A DNA stretch of 64,000 nt, from positions 1 through 64,000 of the forward strand of contig NZ_JAFLJM010000015.1 in assembly GCF_017745675.1 (NCBI RefSeq). Direction: 5' to 3'. The notes below the pieces were generated by a model. It was not told the DNA's origin, made no database searches, and saw only the letters and a program-made list of their open reading frames with translations. This DNA comes from Alkalihalobacillus sp. BA299 (GTDB lineage Bacteria > Bacillota > Bacilli > Bacillales > Bacillaceae_F). A program made the translations under genes and the position numbers. Positions 27,872 to 36,679 of the stretch are shown here, piece by piece; the first letter of the stretch is position 1; the number at the start of each line of letters is the position of its first letter.

Positions 27872-27893
27872 TGTCTTGTTTTCAGACACTTTT
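27872..27893 (+). promoter_or_regulatory. Candidate upstream activator site of the second sigma-54 operon
   Basis: TGTCTTGTTTTCAGACA (27872-27888) has arms TGTCT/AGACA with a 7-base spacer and is followed by CTTTT, matching 21677-21698 in arms, spacer length and flank. It is 50 bases upstream of the -24 element. I see nothing else recognisable in 27677-27871. Confidence 0.6.
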
Positions 27894-27938
27894 ATGAATT
27901 ATGCGTTGTATAAGACTTAAATAGAGCGTTATAAAATA

Positions 27939-27954
27939 TGGCATAGTTTTTGCA
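27939..27954 (+). promoter_or_regulatory. Sigma-54 (SigL) promoter, -24/-12
   Basis: TGGCATAGTTTTTGCA keeps GG and GC ten bases apart and differs from the promoter at 21788 at one position. It precedes the thiolase-SDR-dehydrogenase operon by about 60 bases. Confidence 0.88.
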
Positions 27955-28014
27955 ATAGAAAAAAATGTGATCGTCATATACGAAACAATATTTACTATTA
28001 TAGGGGGAATGGAA

Positions 28015-29163
28015 ATGCGTGAAGTTGTAATTGTAGAGGCAGTTCGAACACCTGTAGGAAAACGAAAAGGAGTTTTAAGTACAGTTCGTCCGGATGATAT
28101 GGCTGCGAAAGTATTAAAAGAGCTAGTAAATCGTTCAGGAATTGACCCTGCTCTTGTTGAAGATGTCATTATGGGTTGTGTATCTCAAGTAGAAGAACAA
28201 GGGTTAAATATTGCACGTACAGCTGTATTACAGGCGGGTTTCCCTATCAGCGTTCCTGGTACAACCATTGATCGGCAATGTGGATCAGGTCAACAAGCTG
28301 TGCACTTTGCTACGCAGGCGATAGCAAGTGGAGACATGGAAATCGTCATTGCTGGTGGAGTGGAAAGTATGTCACGTATTCCAATGGGAGCAACCAGACA
28401 AAATTCCGACTGGAGTGAAGAATTAACATCACGATACGAGATGATTCACCAAGGATTATCAGCAGAGCGAATTAGTGAAAAGTGGGGATATAGCCGGAGC
28501 CAATTAGACGAGTTTGCATTAGAAAGTCACCGAAGAGCTCTCCAAGCACAAGAAGAAGGACGCTTTGACCGAGAAATTATGCCTTTTAAAGTTACACTTG
28601 AAGATGGAACAACGACGGTTGTGACCCAAGATGAAGGTCCGCGTAAAGGGACATCTCTTGAAAAATTAGCATCATTGAAACCTGCATTTACTGAAGATGG
28701 CGTCATTCATGCTGGAAATGCAAGCCAAATGAGCGATGGCTCTGCGGCGATTCTATTAATGTCTAAAGATAAAGCACTTGAACTCGGATTAAAACCACGC
28801 TTCCGAGTAGTAGCACGTCAAGTTGTAGGGTCAGATCCGACCTTAATGTTAACAGGTCCAATTGAAGCAACAAAACAAGTACTTAATAAAGCTGGTTTAA
28901 CGATTGAAGATATTGACCTCTATGAAGTTAATGAAGCATTTGCACCAGTGCCGATGTGTTGGTTAGATGAAATTAAAGCAGACCCAGCTAAACTAAATTC
29001 AAATGGAGGAGCTATTGCCTTAGGACATCCATTAGGTGCTAGTGGGGCGCGTGTGATGATTACTCTTATGCACGAGTTAGAAAGAACAGGTGGACAATAT
29101 GGTCTTCAAGCGATTTGTGAAGGCGGCGGAATGGCTAATGCAACAATCATTGAAAGAATTTAA
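28015..29163 (+). CDS. Thiolase family protein (acetyl-CoA acyltransferase)
   Basis: Thiolase of 382 aa cleaving 3-ketoacyl-CoA with CoA or condensing acyl-CoAs. The nucleophile is C89 in DRQCGSGQQA. The other motifs are NEAFAPVP, GGAIALGHPLGASGAR and the C-terminal CEGGGMANA with the second active cysteine. The ORF is open from 27967, but GGGGG eight bases before the ATG at 28015 marks the start. First gene of the second sigma-54 operon, with an SDR and an acyl-CoA dehydrogenase, so a degradative role is likelier than biosynthesis. Confidence 0.92.
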   Translation: MREVVIVEAVRTPVGKRKGVLSTVRPDDMAAKVLKELVNRSGIDPALVEDVIMGCVSQVEEQGLNIARTAVLQAGFPISVPGTTIDRQCGSGQQAVHFATQAIASGDMEIVIAGGVESMSRIPMGATRQNSDWSEELTSRYEMIHQGLSAERISEKWGYSRSQLDEFALESHRRALQAQEEGRFDREIMPFKVTLEDGTTTVVTQDEGPRKGTSLEKLASLKPAFTEDGVIHAGNASQMSDGSAAILLMSKDKALELGLKPRFRVVARQVVGSDPTLMLTGPIEATKQVLNKAGLTIEDIDLYEVNEAFAPVPMCWLDEIKADPAKLNSNGGAIALGHPLGASGARVMITLMHELERTGGQYGLQAICEGGGMANATIIERI

Positions 29164-29221
29164 TTAATAGATTTATAGAAAATAAACGAATAAAGAAAAA
29201 TGGATGAGAGGAGTTTTTTCG

Positions 29222-29989
29222 ATGAATATATCAGAAACAATAGCACTCGTAACAGGTGGAGCTTCAGGTTTAGGGGAAGCAACGGTAAGAAATATTATCG
29301 AAAATGGCGGAAAAGCAGCAATTCTTGATTTGGCAGAAGAGAATGGAAAGCGCCTCGTTGAGGAATTAGGGGAAAATGTAATTTATGTAAAAACGAATGT
29401 AACGGATGAAGCAAGTGTCCAAAATGCATTAAATGAGACGGTACAAAAATTTGGTAGCTACAATGCGGTCGTTAATTGTGCGGGGATTGGACTTGCACAA
29501 AAAACAGTAAGTAGAAACAAAGCACATGATTTACAAGACTTTGTCAAAGTGATTAACATAAACCTTATTGGAACATTTAACGTCATTCGCTTAGCTGCGG
29601 AACAAATGGTTGTAAATGAACCGAATGATCAAGGTGAACGTGGAGTGATCATTAATACTGCTTCAGTTGCGGCATTTGATGGACAAATCGGTCAAGCAGC
29701 CTACAGTGCTTCTAAAGGCGGGATTGTTGGGATGACGTTACCAATCGCTCGTGATCTAGCGAAGAGTGGCATTCGTGTTGTAACGATTGCCCCAGGACTT
29801 TTTGAAACACCATTATTTAATACATTGTCTGAAGAAGCTAGAGTGGCATTAGGTAAGCAAGTCCCATTCCCATCGAGATTAGGTGTGCCAGCAGAATATG
29901 GTCAACTGGCTCAGGCGATTATAGAAAACCCAATGCTTAACGGAGAAACCATTCGCTTAGATGGTGCGATCCGTATGCAACCGAAATAA
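29222..29989 (+). CDS. SDR-family dehydrogenase, 3-hydroxyacyl-CoA dehydrogenase type II-like
   Basis: Short-chain dehydrogenase of 255 aa with Rossmann motif [16 protein letters not shown], catalytic Ser in [10 protein letters not shown] and YSASK. The overall sequence ([28 protein letters not shown]) resembles HSD17B10-type 3-hydroxyacyl-CoA dehydrogenases, which use NAD+ in beta-oxidation. If the regulon handles 4-oxo/4-hydroxy acids, this enzyme could instead interconvert the 4-keto and 4-hydroxy forms. Start ATG 29222 behind GAGAGGAG. Confidence 0.88.
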   Translation: MNISETIALVTGGASGLGEATVRNIIENGGKAAILDLAEENGKRLVEELGENVIYVKTNVTDEASVQNALNETVQKFGSYNAVVNCAGIGLAQKTVSRNKAHDLQDFVKVININLIGTFNVIRLAAEQMVVNEPNDQGERGVIINTASVAAFDGQIGQAAYSASKGGIVGMTLPIARDLAKSGIRVVTIAPGLFETPLFNTLSEEARVALGKQVPFPSRLGVPAEYGQLAQAIIENPMLNGETIRLDGAIRMQPK

Positions 29990-30099
29990 CTAAGGTTGCA
30001 AAAATCGTAATGCTAATTTAATCACTAATATCTTAGGGGCAGCTCAAATGGTTATTGTTTGAGTTGGCCCTTAAAAAACATAGAGGGGTGATTTTTTTA

Positions 30100-31254
30100 A
30101 TGACAAAACCTTACTTAACAGAAGAACATGAAATTTTTAGAAAATCATTAAGAAAATATTTAGAAAAAGAAGTGATTCCCTATGTAGAGGATTGGGAAGA
30201 AGCTAGACAAGTACCCAAAACATATTGGAAACAACTTGGAGAGCAAGGATTTTTATGTCCATGGCTAGATGAAGAATACAGTGGTATGAATGCAGACTTC
30301 GGTTATTCCGTTGTATTAACTGAAGAACTTGAAAAAATTTGTACGGGTATTGGTGGTCCAGGGCTTCATAATGATATTGTCATGCCTTATATTGATTCCT
30401 TTGGGTCGGACGAACAAAAGAAAAGGTGGTTACCTCGAAGTGTAACGGGCGAAATTATTTCATCGATTGCGATGACTGAACCAGGAACCGGTTCAGATTT
30501 AGCTGCAATTAAAACAACAGCTGTAAAAGACGGAGATCATTATGTAATAAATGGGGAAAAAACGTTTATCACGAACGGTTATTCGACGAATTTCATCGTT
30601 GTAGTTTGTAAAACAGACCCTAAAGCAAATCCTCCTCATAAAGGAATTAGCCTTATTGTCGTTGATACGATTGATGGGGAAGTTCCAGGTTTTAAAAAAG
30701 GGAAAAAGCTGAGAAAGGTTGGGCAGCATACAGCAGATACAGCTGAGTTAATATTTGAAGATGTAAGAGTTCCGGTTAAAAACTTATTAGGTGAAGAAGG
30801 AAAAGGATTTTATTACTTGATGGATAAATTGCAACAGGAACGGTTAATGGTTGCGATCCAATCGATTACCTCAGCAGAACGGATGTTAGAAATGACAATT
30901 GATTATGTGAAGCAACGAAAAGCCTTTGGTAAGTCAATCAGTCAATTTCAAAATACCCAATTTAAAATTGCGGAAATGGCAACAGAAGTACAATTAGGGC
31001 GTACGTTCGTAGACAGTTTGATTGTAAAACATATGGCAGGAGAAAACGTAGTTACTGAAGTGTCAATGGCTAAGTGGTGGATAACTGATATGGCCAAAAA
31101 GATGGCAGGAGATTGCATGCAATTACATGGTGGTTACGGCTATATGGAAGAATATGAGATTGCTAGAAGATATCGTGACATTCCAGTTGCGACAATTTAT
31201 GCAGGTACAAATGAAATCATGAAACAGATAATTGCTAAAAACATGGGGTTATAA
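30100..31254 (+). CDS. Acyl-CoA dehydrogenase of the LCAD/IVD type
   Basis: FAD-dependent dehydrogenase of 384 aa. FAD/substrate motifs include AMTEPGTGSDLA and QLHGGYGYMEEYEIARRYRDI. The position of the usual catalytic Glu (YEGT in MCAD) is Ala here (IYAGTNEI), while E247 in KLQQERLMVA aligns with the base of long-chain and isovaleryl-CoA dehydrogenases. It should therefore be active but with that alternative geometry. With the APH-like kinase of the partner operon it could perform phosphate elimination as ACAD10/11 and LvaC do (inference). GAGGGGTGAT precedes the ATG at 30100. Last gene of the operon. Confidence 0.9.
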   Translation: MTKPYLTEEHEIFRKSLRKYLEKEVIPYVEDWEEARQVPKTYWKQLGEQGFLCPWLDEEYSGMNADFGYSVVLTEELEKICTGIGGPGLHNDIVMPYIDSFGSDEQKKRWLPRSVTGEIISSIAMTEPGTGSDLAAIKTTAVKDGDHYVINGEKTFITNGYSTNFIVVVCKTDPKANPPHKGISLIVVDTIDGEVPGFKKGKKLRKVGQHTADTAELIFEDVRVPVKNLLGEEGKGFYYLMDKLQQERLMVAIQSITSAERMLEMTIDYVKQRKAFGKSISQFQNTQFKIAEMATEVQLGRTFVDSLIVKHMAGENVVTEVSMAKWWITDMAKKMAGDCMQLHGGYGYMEEYEIARRYRDIPVATIYAGTNEIMKQIIAKNMGL

Positions 31255-31458
31255 TCCTCCTAGGGGAGATTAACGGTAAATAGTGTAAAACGCAGAAAAA
31301 AAGACGTAAGATTACTAACCTATAAATATAGAATATGAGGAATGGAGAGAGACCTATCTAACTGATAGTAAGGTGCTAGCTTATAGAAGCGCTTTTCTAT
31401 CAATGGGATTAAAATAGGTATATAATAAAATAGGTAATGAAAAATTTCTTTTGTTTTA

Positions 31459-31494
31459 AAGGCTTATATGTTTAAATAAAAGTCTTTTTTTTCT
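31459..31494 (+). promoter_or_regulatory. Possible leader attenuator in front of the MFS gene
   Basis: The stem AAAGGCTT.TAT pairs with ATA.AAGTCTTT (one wobble, one mismatch) and runs directly into TTTTTTTT, 50 bases before the MFS start and after a TATAAT-like -10 at 31421-31426. Two more small hairpins lie upstream: ATAGAA/TTCTAT at 31383-31400 and CTATC/GATAG near 31354-31368. It may instead terminate read-through from the acyl-CoA dehydrogenase operon. Confidence 0.5.
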
Positions 31495-31545
31495 TAGAAG
31501 TAACGGTTTGAAGAAGAACTTATTTATGAAGGAGGTGTTTTTAAA

Positions 31546-32955
31546 ATGAAAGATATCCGTAAAGAACCGCAATATTTAATTTCAGATGCTGATAAGAAAA
31601 AGCTTATTAGCTTGTTGTGTATTTTACTTTTATTTTCAATAATGAATTCTACGATGTTTATGGTTTCTGTACCAGATATCGCGTTTTACTTTGACCTCTT
31701 ACCATCGCAAGTAAGCTGGGTTGTGACTGGCTATATTATTTTATATTCGATTGGTGCTTTATTATACGGAAAGTTAGGAGATATTTTTCCAATCAAAAAC
31801 CTTTTAACGATTGGAATTATTCTGTTTGTAATCGGTTCGATTGTTGGCTTCTTTTCTCCTATTTATTTAATGGTTGTTATTTCAAGAATGATTCAAGCAT
31901 GTGGAGCTGCTGCAGTTATTGCTATTGTATTTGTCATTCCATCTCGGTATTTTCCGGAAGAAAAAGGACGAATTCTCGGTATTTTATCATCAGCAATGGC
32001 TTTTGGTGCCGGCTTAGGTCCAGTTTTGGGTGGATTTATTGCTGGTTTTTTAGATTGGCATTATATTTTTCTCTTTTCTTTTGTTGTTGTTTTAACACTA
32101 CCTATGATCAGAGTTTTACTTCCTCAAGAAGAAAAGAAAAGTGGTAAGCCAGATATTATTGGAGCCATTTCAATGGCTTTTGGCGTTGCACTTTTTATTT
32201 TGTTTATTACTACGTTTAACTGGGTCTATTTACTATTAAGTAGTTGTATAACTGGCTTCTTTTTTTGGTGGATCTATCATTACAAGCAACCTTTAATAGT
32301 ACCTTCTATGTTTAAAAATAAAGTTTTTCGATTGACCGTTTTAACTAGTTTTTTTGGGACATTAATTATGTTTAGTAATTTATTTGTTCTTCCGCTCTTA
32401 CTAAGAGAGGTACATGGTCTTAGTACAGTACAAATAGGGTTAGTGCTGTTTCCTGGTGCAATACTGGGTGCGTTAGTTGGACGTTTAGCTGGTGGGTTTA
32501 CGGATCGTTTTGGAAGTCATTTAGTCGGATATATTGCGATCATTTTAATAATGATAGGATCACTTTTGTTATCAAGTATTGTTGGTTTTGCACCGTGGGT
32601 TATAAGTTTAGTGTTTAGTATTAATTTTTTAGCGTTCCCAATATTTCAAACGTCAATGGCTAATTTAATTTCTACGGCTCTTCTAGATGAGCAAATGGGT
32701 GTTGGAATGGGTATCTATAATCTAGGAAATTTAATATCTGGTGCAATAGGTGGTGCCGTTATTGGAAGAATATTAGATTATTCAATAGTGGGTATTTCAT
32801 TAAATCCGTTTATAGAAAGTATTGGAGTTATTGTTGTTTATAGTAATATTTTTGTTGGATTAGCTCTTTTAACACTATTGTTTGGTCTTTACTTCTACTT
32901 TTCTAATCGAAGACAACAAGCAGCAATCATTAAGCATCAGATGCAAAAATGTTAA
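31546..32955 (+). CDS. MFS multidrug/metabolite exporter (DHA2, TetL-like)
   Basis: Major facilitator of 469 aa with about fourteen membrane segments, as in the TetA(L)/TetK group. Motif A-like GKLGDIFPIK follows TM2, and the antiporter motif C is in AFGAGLGPVLGGFIAGFLDW. The second half has AGGFTDRFGSH. The family exports drugs or cations using the proton gradient; no substrate can be read here. The RBS GAAGGAGG is strong, and the 5' leader is structured, so expression may be inducible. Ends in a bidirectional terminator. Confidence 0.88.
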   Translation: MKDIRKEPQYLISDADKKKLISLLCILLLFSIMNSTMFMVSVPDIAFYFDLLPSQVSWVVTGYIILYSIGALLYGKLGDIFPIKNLLTIGIILFVIGSIVGFFSPIYLMVVISRMIQACGAAAVIAIVFVIPSRYFPEEKGRILGILSSAMAFGAGLGPVLGGFIAGFLDWHYIFLFSFVVVLTLPMIRVLLPQEEKKSGKPDIIGAISMAFGVALFILFITTFNWVYLLLSSCITGFFFWWIYHYKQPLIVPSMFKNKVFRLTVLTSFFGTLIMFSNLFVLPLLLREVHGLSTVQIGLVLFPGAILGALVGRLAGGFTDRFGSHLVGYIAIILIMIGSLLLSSIVGFAPWVISLVFSINFLAFPIFQTSMANLISTALLDEQMGVGMGIYNLGNLISGAIGGAVIGRILDYSIVGISLNPFIESIGVIVVYSNIFVGLALLTLLFGLYFYFSNRRQQAAIIKHQMQKC

Positions 32956-32994
32956 AAAAAACGTAGGTTTATATTTACAACCTACGTTTTTTTT
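32954..32994. terminator. Bidirectional rho-independent terminator
   Basis: A-run plus ACGTAGGTT (about 32960-32968) pairs with AACCTACGT (32979-32987), followed by a long T run. Stem of about 15 bp including A-T pairs. Confidence 0.9.
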
Positions 32995-33232
32995 TAGTTC
33001 AATAATTAATGATAATAGTGAGTTGAATTCTACTAACATACGTTATTTGTATGTACTTTTTTTATGTATTTTTTGATATAACAGAAAATACGGAAAATTT
33101 AAAATGAAAAGAAGGGTTTATGAAGTAGACAGAGAATAAATATAAATAAAGTAAATAAGTTCCAACCATCTAGTCTTTAAAATAATGTTTTACTCGGTGT
33201 CCATTAAAAATTTATCAACTTAGGGGGAGAAT

Positions 33233-33406
33233 ATGGGTACGATTCGAAAAAGCGGAATTTACGAGAACATTAGTAAAAAAAGATGGGAATACTGGCTAGT
33301 GAAGAATCAAGATATAAAAATCATGGTGTCTTGGTTACAATGGGGTTCTTCAGAAGAAGAATATAAAAAGTGGGAGGAAGCTTGTCTCGTATCTAGAGCG
33401 GGATAA
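33233..33406 (+). CDS. Small hypothetical protein, 57 aa
   Basis: Encodes MGTIRKSGIYENISKKRWEY, then a Trp-rich segment (VSWLQWGSSEEEYKKWEE), ending LVSRAG. AGGGGGAG sits five bases before the ATG. Six tryptophans/tyrosines in the middle and alternating charge suggest a small folded protein rather than a random ORF. I do not recognise it. It stands alone between the MFS terminator and the DEAD-box helicase gene. Confidence 0.6.
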   Translation: MGTIRKSGIYENISKKRWEYWLVKNQDIKIMVSWLQWGSSEEEYKKWEEACLVSRAG

Positions 33407-33626
33407 TCGGATAGAGTATATTTAGGGGTGTTACTTATTTCTATAGGTAATGCTTCTTTTTTGCAGTTTTTACCAGGAAGTTACTACTGCCGTGGTAGTT
33501 AATTTTCCATCCTACATATGATAAAACTTGTTTTGCTTTCAATGAAAGCGTATTATGAATCAGTGTAGTGCTAATATGATTGAAACAAATATTGTTTATA
33601 TTAATGACATAGAATGAGGTTTTTTT

Positions 33627-35075
33627 ATGAGTAATCATAGCTTTAAACAGTATAATTTAAGTGCTGAAATTTCTAGAGCACTTATCCAATTGGAATATTT
33701 CCAACCGACTAACGTTCAACGTAAAGTCATTCCAGTTGCACTAAATCAAAAAGACCTAGTTGTAAAGTCACAAACTGGAAGTGGTAAGACAGCAGCATTT
33801 AGTATTCCTATCTGTGAATTAATTGATTGGGAAGAGAATAAGCCTCAAGCATTAATTCTGACGCCAACACGTGAGCTTGCGGCTCAGGTGAAAGAAGATA
33901 TTACAAATATAGGTAGGTATAAGCGAATTAATGCTAATGCAATTTTCGGGAAACAATCTTTCGCCAGACAAAAACTAGAGTTAAAGCAAAAAACACATGT
34001 CGTCGTTGGAACCCCCGGCCGTGTGTTTGATCATATTCAAAAAGGAACACTTAACTTAGAGCGTTTAAATTATTTTGTAATTGATGAAGCAGACGAAATG
34101 TTAAATATGGGCTTCATCGATCAAGTTGAAGCGATTATCAATGAATTACCTAGATACCGTATAACGATGCTATTTTCTGCGACTTTACCACCTGATATTG
34201 AAAGCTTGTGTCAAAAATATATGCAAGACCCAATTTATATAGAAGTAACAGCATCAGGACTCACAACTAATGCTATTGACCACTTTCTAATAGAAGTAAC
34301 TGAAGACGAAAAGCTAACGGTTTTAAAGGATGTAATGATTGTCGAAAATCCAGATAGTTGTATCATTTTTTGTAGTACTCAAGATCAAGTAGACGAGGTA
34401 TTTAAGCATTTAAAACGTACTAGATATCCGAGTGAAAAAATCCATGGCGGGATGACACAAGAAGAGCGATTTTCAGTGATGAATGAATTTAAAAGAGGGA
34501 AGTTTCGTTATTTAGTAGCTACAAATGTAGCTGCAAGGGGTATTGACATCGAAAATATTACGCTTGTGATTAACTATGACTTACCATTAGAAAAAGAAAG
34601 CTATGTCCATCGAACAGGGAGGACGGGACGTGCTGGAAAAAAAGGTAAAGCGATTACATTTATAACAGCTAATGAGCAACAATACCTTATAGAAATTGAG
34701 CAATATATTGGTTTTGAAATTCAAAAAGTGCCTGCTCCTCCGAAAGAAGAGGTAACTCGAAAAAAGGCTGCTTTTGAACGAAAACTAAAAGATCAACCGC
34801 TTCTTAAAAAAGATAAAAGCGAAAATTTCAATAAAGAAATCATGAAGCTTTATTTTAATGGTGGGAAGAAAAAGAAGATAAGAGCTGTAGACTTTGTCGG
34901 GACGATTGCGAAAATAAACGGTGTCACGGTTAATGATATTGGGGTAATTACGATCCAAGAAAATGCTTCATTTATAGATATATTAAATGGAAAAGGTCCG
35001 TTAGTCTTAAAGGCAATGAAAAATAAGACGATTAAAGGTAAGCAATTAAAAGTGCACCAAGCAAAAGAACAATAG
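33627..35075 (+). CDS. dbpA: DEAD-box RNA helicase DbpA (YxiN-like)
   Basis: ATP-dependent RNA helicase of 482 aa. Motifs in order: Q-motif region [15 protein letters not shown], Walker [23 protein letters not shown] ([10 protein letters not shown]), SAT, ARGID and [11 protein letters not shown]. Residues from about 405 on ([23 protein letters not shown]) form the DbpA RNA-binding domain, which in B. subtilis YxiN recognises hairpin 92 of 23S rRNA. Role: large-subunit assembly. Start ATG with GAGG upstream. Confidence 0.93.
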   Translation: MSNHSFKQYNLSAEISRALIQLEYFQPTNVQRKVIPVALNQKDLVVKSQTGSGKTAAFSIPICELIDWEENKPQALILTPTRELAAQVKEDITNIGRYKRINANAIFGKQSFARQKLELKQKTHVVVGTPGRVFDHIQKGTLNLERLNYFVIDEADEMLNMGFIDQVEAIINELPRYRITMLFSATLPPDIESLCQKYMQDPIYIEVTASGLTTNAIDHFLIEVTEDEKLTVLKDVMIVENPDSCIIFCSTQDQVDEVFKHLKRTRYPSEKIHGGMTQEERFSVMNEFKRGKFRYLVATNVAARGIDIENITLVINYDLPLEKESYVHRTGRTGRAGKKGKAITFITANEQQYLIEIEQYIGFEIQKVPAPPKEEVTRKKAAFERKLKDQPLLKKDKSENFNKEIMKLYFNGGKKKKIRAVDFVGTIAKINGVTVNDIGVITIQENASFIDILNGKGPLVLKAMKNKTIKGKQLKVHQAKEQ

Positions 35076-35250
35076 ATGCAGTTTTATAAATTTCTAATCA
35101 TTAGGCAGGGATATACTTCACTGCAACGAAATGTTAATATATACCGTACATTTCAGGAGGGGTTCAAAGTTAAGCATTCAACCTCCTTAATAAGAGTAGT
35201 ACTTTATATAATCGGCTTCACTTAAGTATAATGGAATGGGAGGGAAGCAG

Positions 35251-35640
35251 ATGACCAAAAAATATTTTACACTAAAAGAAGCTAATGAATTACTACCATT
35301 ATTAGAACAAGAATTAGTTACGTTACAACAACTACAAAAAAACTTCCAAACGAAATTAAAACAATTAAATGAACTTAACGCAAATAAAAAACGAAGTGAC
35401 GAAGTGAGAATATTTACGTTGGAAAGTGAATTAGAATTTCTAGAAATGGAAGCACAGCTCCATTTACGTAATATACAGTCAAGAGGAGTTCAGTTAAAAG
35501 GGGTCGATTTAGGATTACTTGACTTCCCAGCATTATTAAACGGAGAAGAAGTATTACTTTGTTGGAAACAAGGAGAACCCGAAATTAGTCATTATCACGG
35601 GGAATATGAAGGATTTGCGGGGAGAAAACCGCTAAAATAA
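35251..35640 (+). CDS. DUF2203 family protein
   Basis: A 129-aa protein beginning MTKKYFTLKEANELLPLLEQ, the opening of DUF2203 proteins. Residues 15-75 are a long coiled coil (LVTLQQLQKNFQTKLKQLNE and following). The C-terminal half has GVQLKGVDLGLLDFPALLNGEEV and LCWKQGEPEISHYHGEYEGFAGR, the conserved family tail. Function is unknown. GGGAGGGAAG precedes the ATG at 35251; a start at 35236 would overlap it. Followed closely by a 60-aa gene. Confidence 0.85.
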   Translation: MTKKYFTLKEANELLPLLEQELVTLQQLQKNFQTKLKQLNELNANKKRSDEVRIFTLESELEFLEMEAQLHLRNIQSRGVQLKGVDLGLLDFPALLNGEEVLLCWKQGEPEISHYHGEYEGFAGRKPLK

Positions 35641-35673
35641 TATAGTCTGAATACTTTGAATGGAGGTGGTACA

Positions 35674-35856
35674 ATGGAATTGACAGCGATTCTTGGAGCT
35701 AGCTATGATAGCTTAATCGAAGCTAAAGTTGATAAAAGTCCTGATGAAATAGTTGTTACCGAAAACAATGAAACGTTTTATATCGTTTCAAAAAGTGATT
35801 ATGAACAAAAGCTTGCAGGCTTAAACTATAAGATCGTCGTAAACACAGGAGAGTAA
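35674..35856 (+). CDS. Small hypothetical protein, 60 aa
   Basis: Sequence starts MELTAILGASYDSLIEAKVD and ends KIVVNTGE; the centre PDEIVVTENNETFYIVSKSDYEQKL looks like a small beta/alpha fold. GGAGGTGG precedes the ATG at 35674. It lies 33 bases after the DUF2203 gene and its stop is inside a terminator hairpin, so it is probably the last gene of that operon. I do not recognise the family. Confidence 0.6.
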   Translation: MELTAILGASYDSLIEAKVDKSPDEIVVTENNETFYIVSKSDYEQKLAGLNYKIVVNTGE

Positions 35857-35876
35857 ATTACTCTCTTGTTTTTTTC
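35849..35876 (+). terminator. Rho-independent terminator overlapping the stop codon
   Basis: GAGAGTAA (35849-35856) and TTACTCTC (35858-35865) form an 8-bp stem with a very tight loop, then TTGTTTTTTT. The TAA stop is part of the stem. Confidence 0.75.
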
Positions 35877-35908
35877 TAAACTGATATATTGTATGAGGAG
35901 ATGATTAT

Positions 35909-36637
35909 ATGCTTTCTCCAACTCCACCGATAATTGGGATCACTAGTACGGTTGAAAATCATAATAATATTCCGTCTGTCCATGTGCATGAGAAATATAT
36001 TCGAGCCGTCATCCTTGCAGGAGGAGTACCGGTTGTTATTCCAATAGGTCCAAAGGAAATGGTTAAAGAATGGGTTGCTATTTGTGATGGTTTTATTTTT
36101 AGTAGTGGCGAAGATGTTGACCCTTATTACTTTGGGGCTGATCCCCATCCTAAAGTACTTAAAACGAATGGGAAACGTGATAAAATGGAAATCGAACTCG
36201 TCAAACAAGCTCAAAGCAAGCTAAAGCCTATTCTAGCGATTTGTAGAGGTATTTCTATTTTAAATGTTGCTTTTGGAGGGACACTCGTCCAAGATATTGA
36301 AGCTAACAACCCTAAGGCAATTAAGCATTTTCAGTTAGCCGAAAGACCTGAGGCGACTCATCAAATTGAAATCGTTAAGGATAGTTGGTTGCACGGGGTC
36401 ATTAATCGCCAAAAGATACATGTAAATAGTATGCATCACCAGGCGATCAATACGTTAGCTCCTAATTTAAAAACAGTTGCTACTGCCCCAGATGGAATCA
36501 TCGAAGCTATAGAAGGGGTCGACGTATCTTTTATGGTTGGTATCCAATGGCATCCAGAGGAAATGGCTGTAGAGGACCCAAGTATGCTTGAGTTATTTAA
36601 AGCGTTTATTGTTGAATGTTCCAATAGAATGAAGTGA
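35909..36637 (+). CDS. Peptidase C26 / gamma-glutamyl-GABA hydrolase family (class I glutamine amidotransferase fold)
   Basis: Amidohydrolase of 242 aa. The nucleophile elbow is AICRGISILN (Cys at about 113), and the His-Glu pair is in GIQWHPEEM. Further family markers are GGVPVVIP and SSGEDVDPYYFG. Members such as PuuD hydrolyse gamma-glutamyl amides in polyamine or folate polyglutamate breakdown. No polyamine genes are nearby, so the substrate is open. Followed by a gamma-glutamylcyclotransferase-like gene, which could act on related gamma-glutamyl compounds. Confidence 0.88.
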   Translation: MLSPTPPIIGITSTVENHNNIPSVHVHEKYIRAVILAGGVPVVIPIGPKEMVKEWVAICDGFIFSSGEDVDPYYFGADPHPKVLKTNGKRDKMEIELVKQAQSKLKPILAICRGISILNVAFGGTLVQDIEANNPKAIKHFQLAERPEATHQIEIVKDSWLHGVINRQKIHVNSMHHQAINTLAPNLKTVATAPDGIIEAIEGVDVSFMVGIQWHPEEMAVEDPSMLELFKAFIVECSNRMK

Positions 36638-36679
36638 CATGGTGAATATTATTACGGACCTAAATTTTGATGTGAGGAT

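Noticed and set aside
32882..33076. Plus-strand ORF of 64 aa across the MFS terminator
   Set aside because: It overlaps the end of the MFS gene and the terminator hairpin; low-complexity Phe-rich translation.
33470..33500. Weak hairpin (TTA-CTAC / GTAG-TTAA) before dbpA
   Set aside because: Short stem with a bulge and weak T tail; not distinctive enough to call a terminator or leader.
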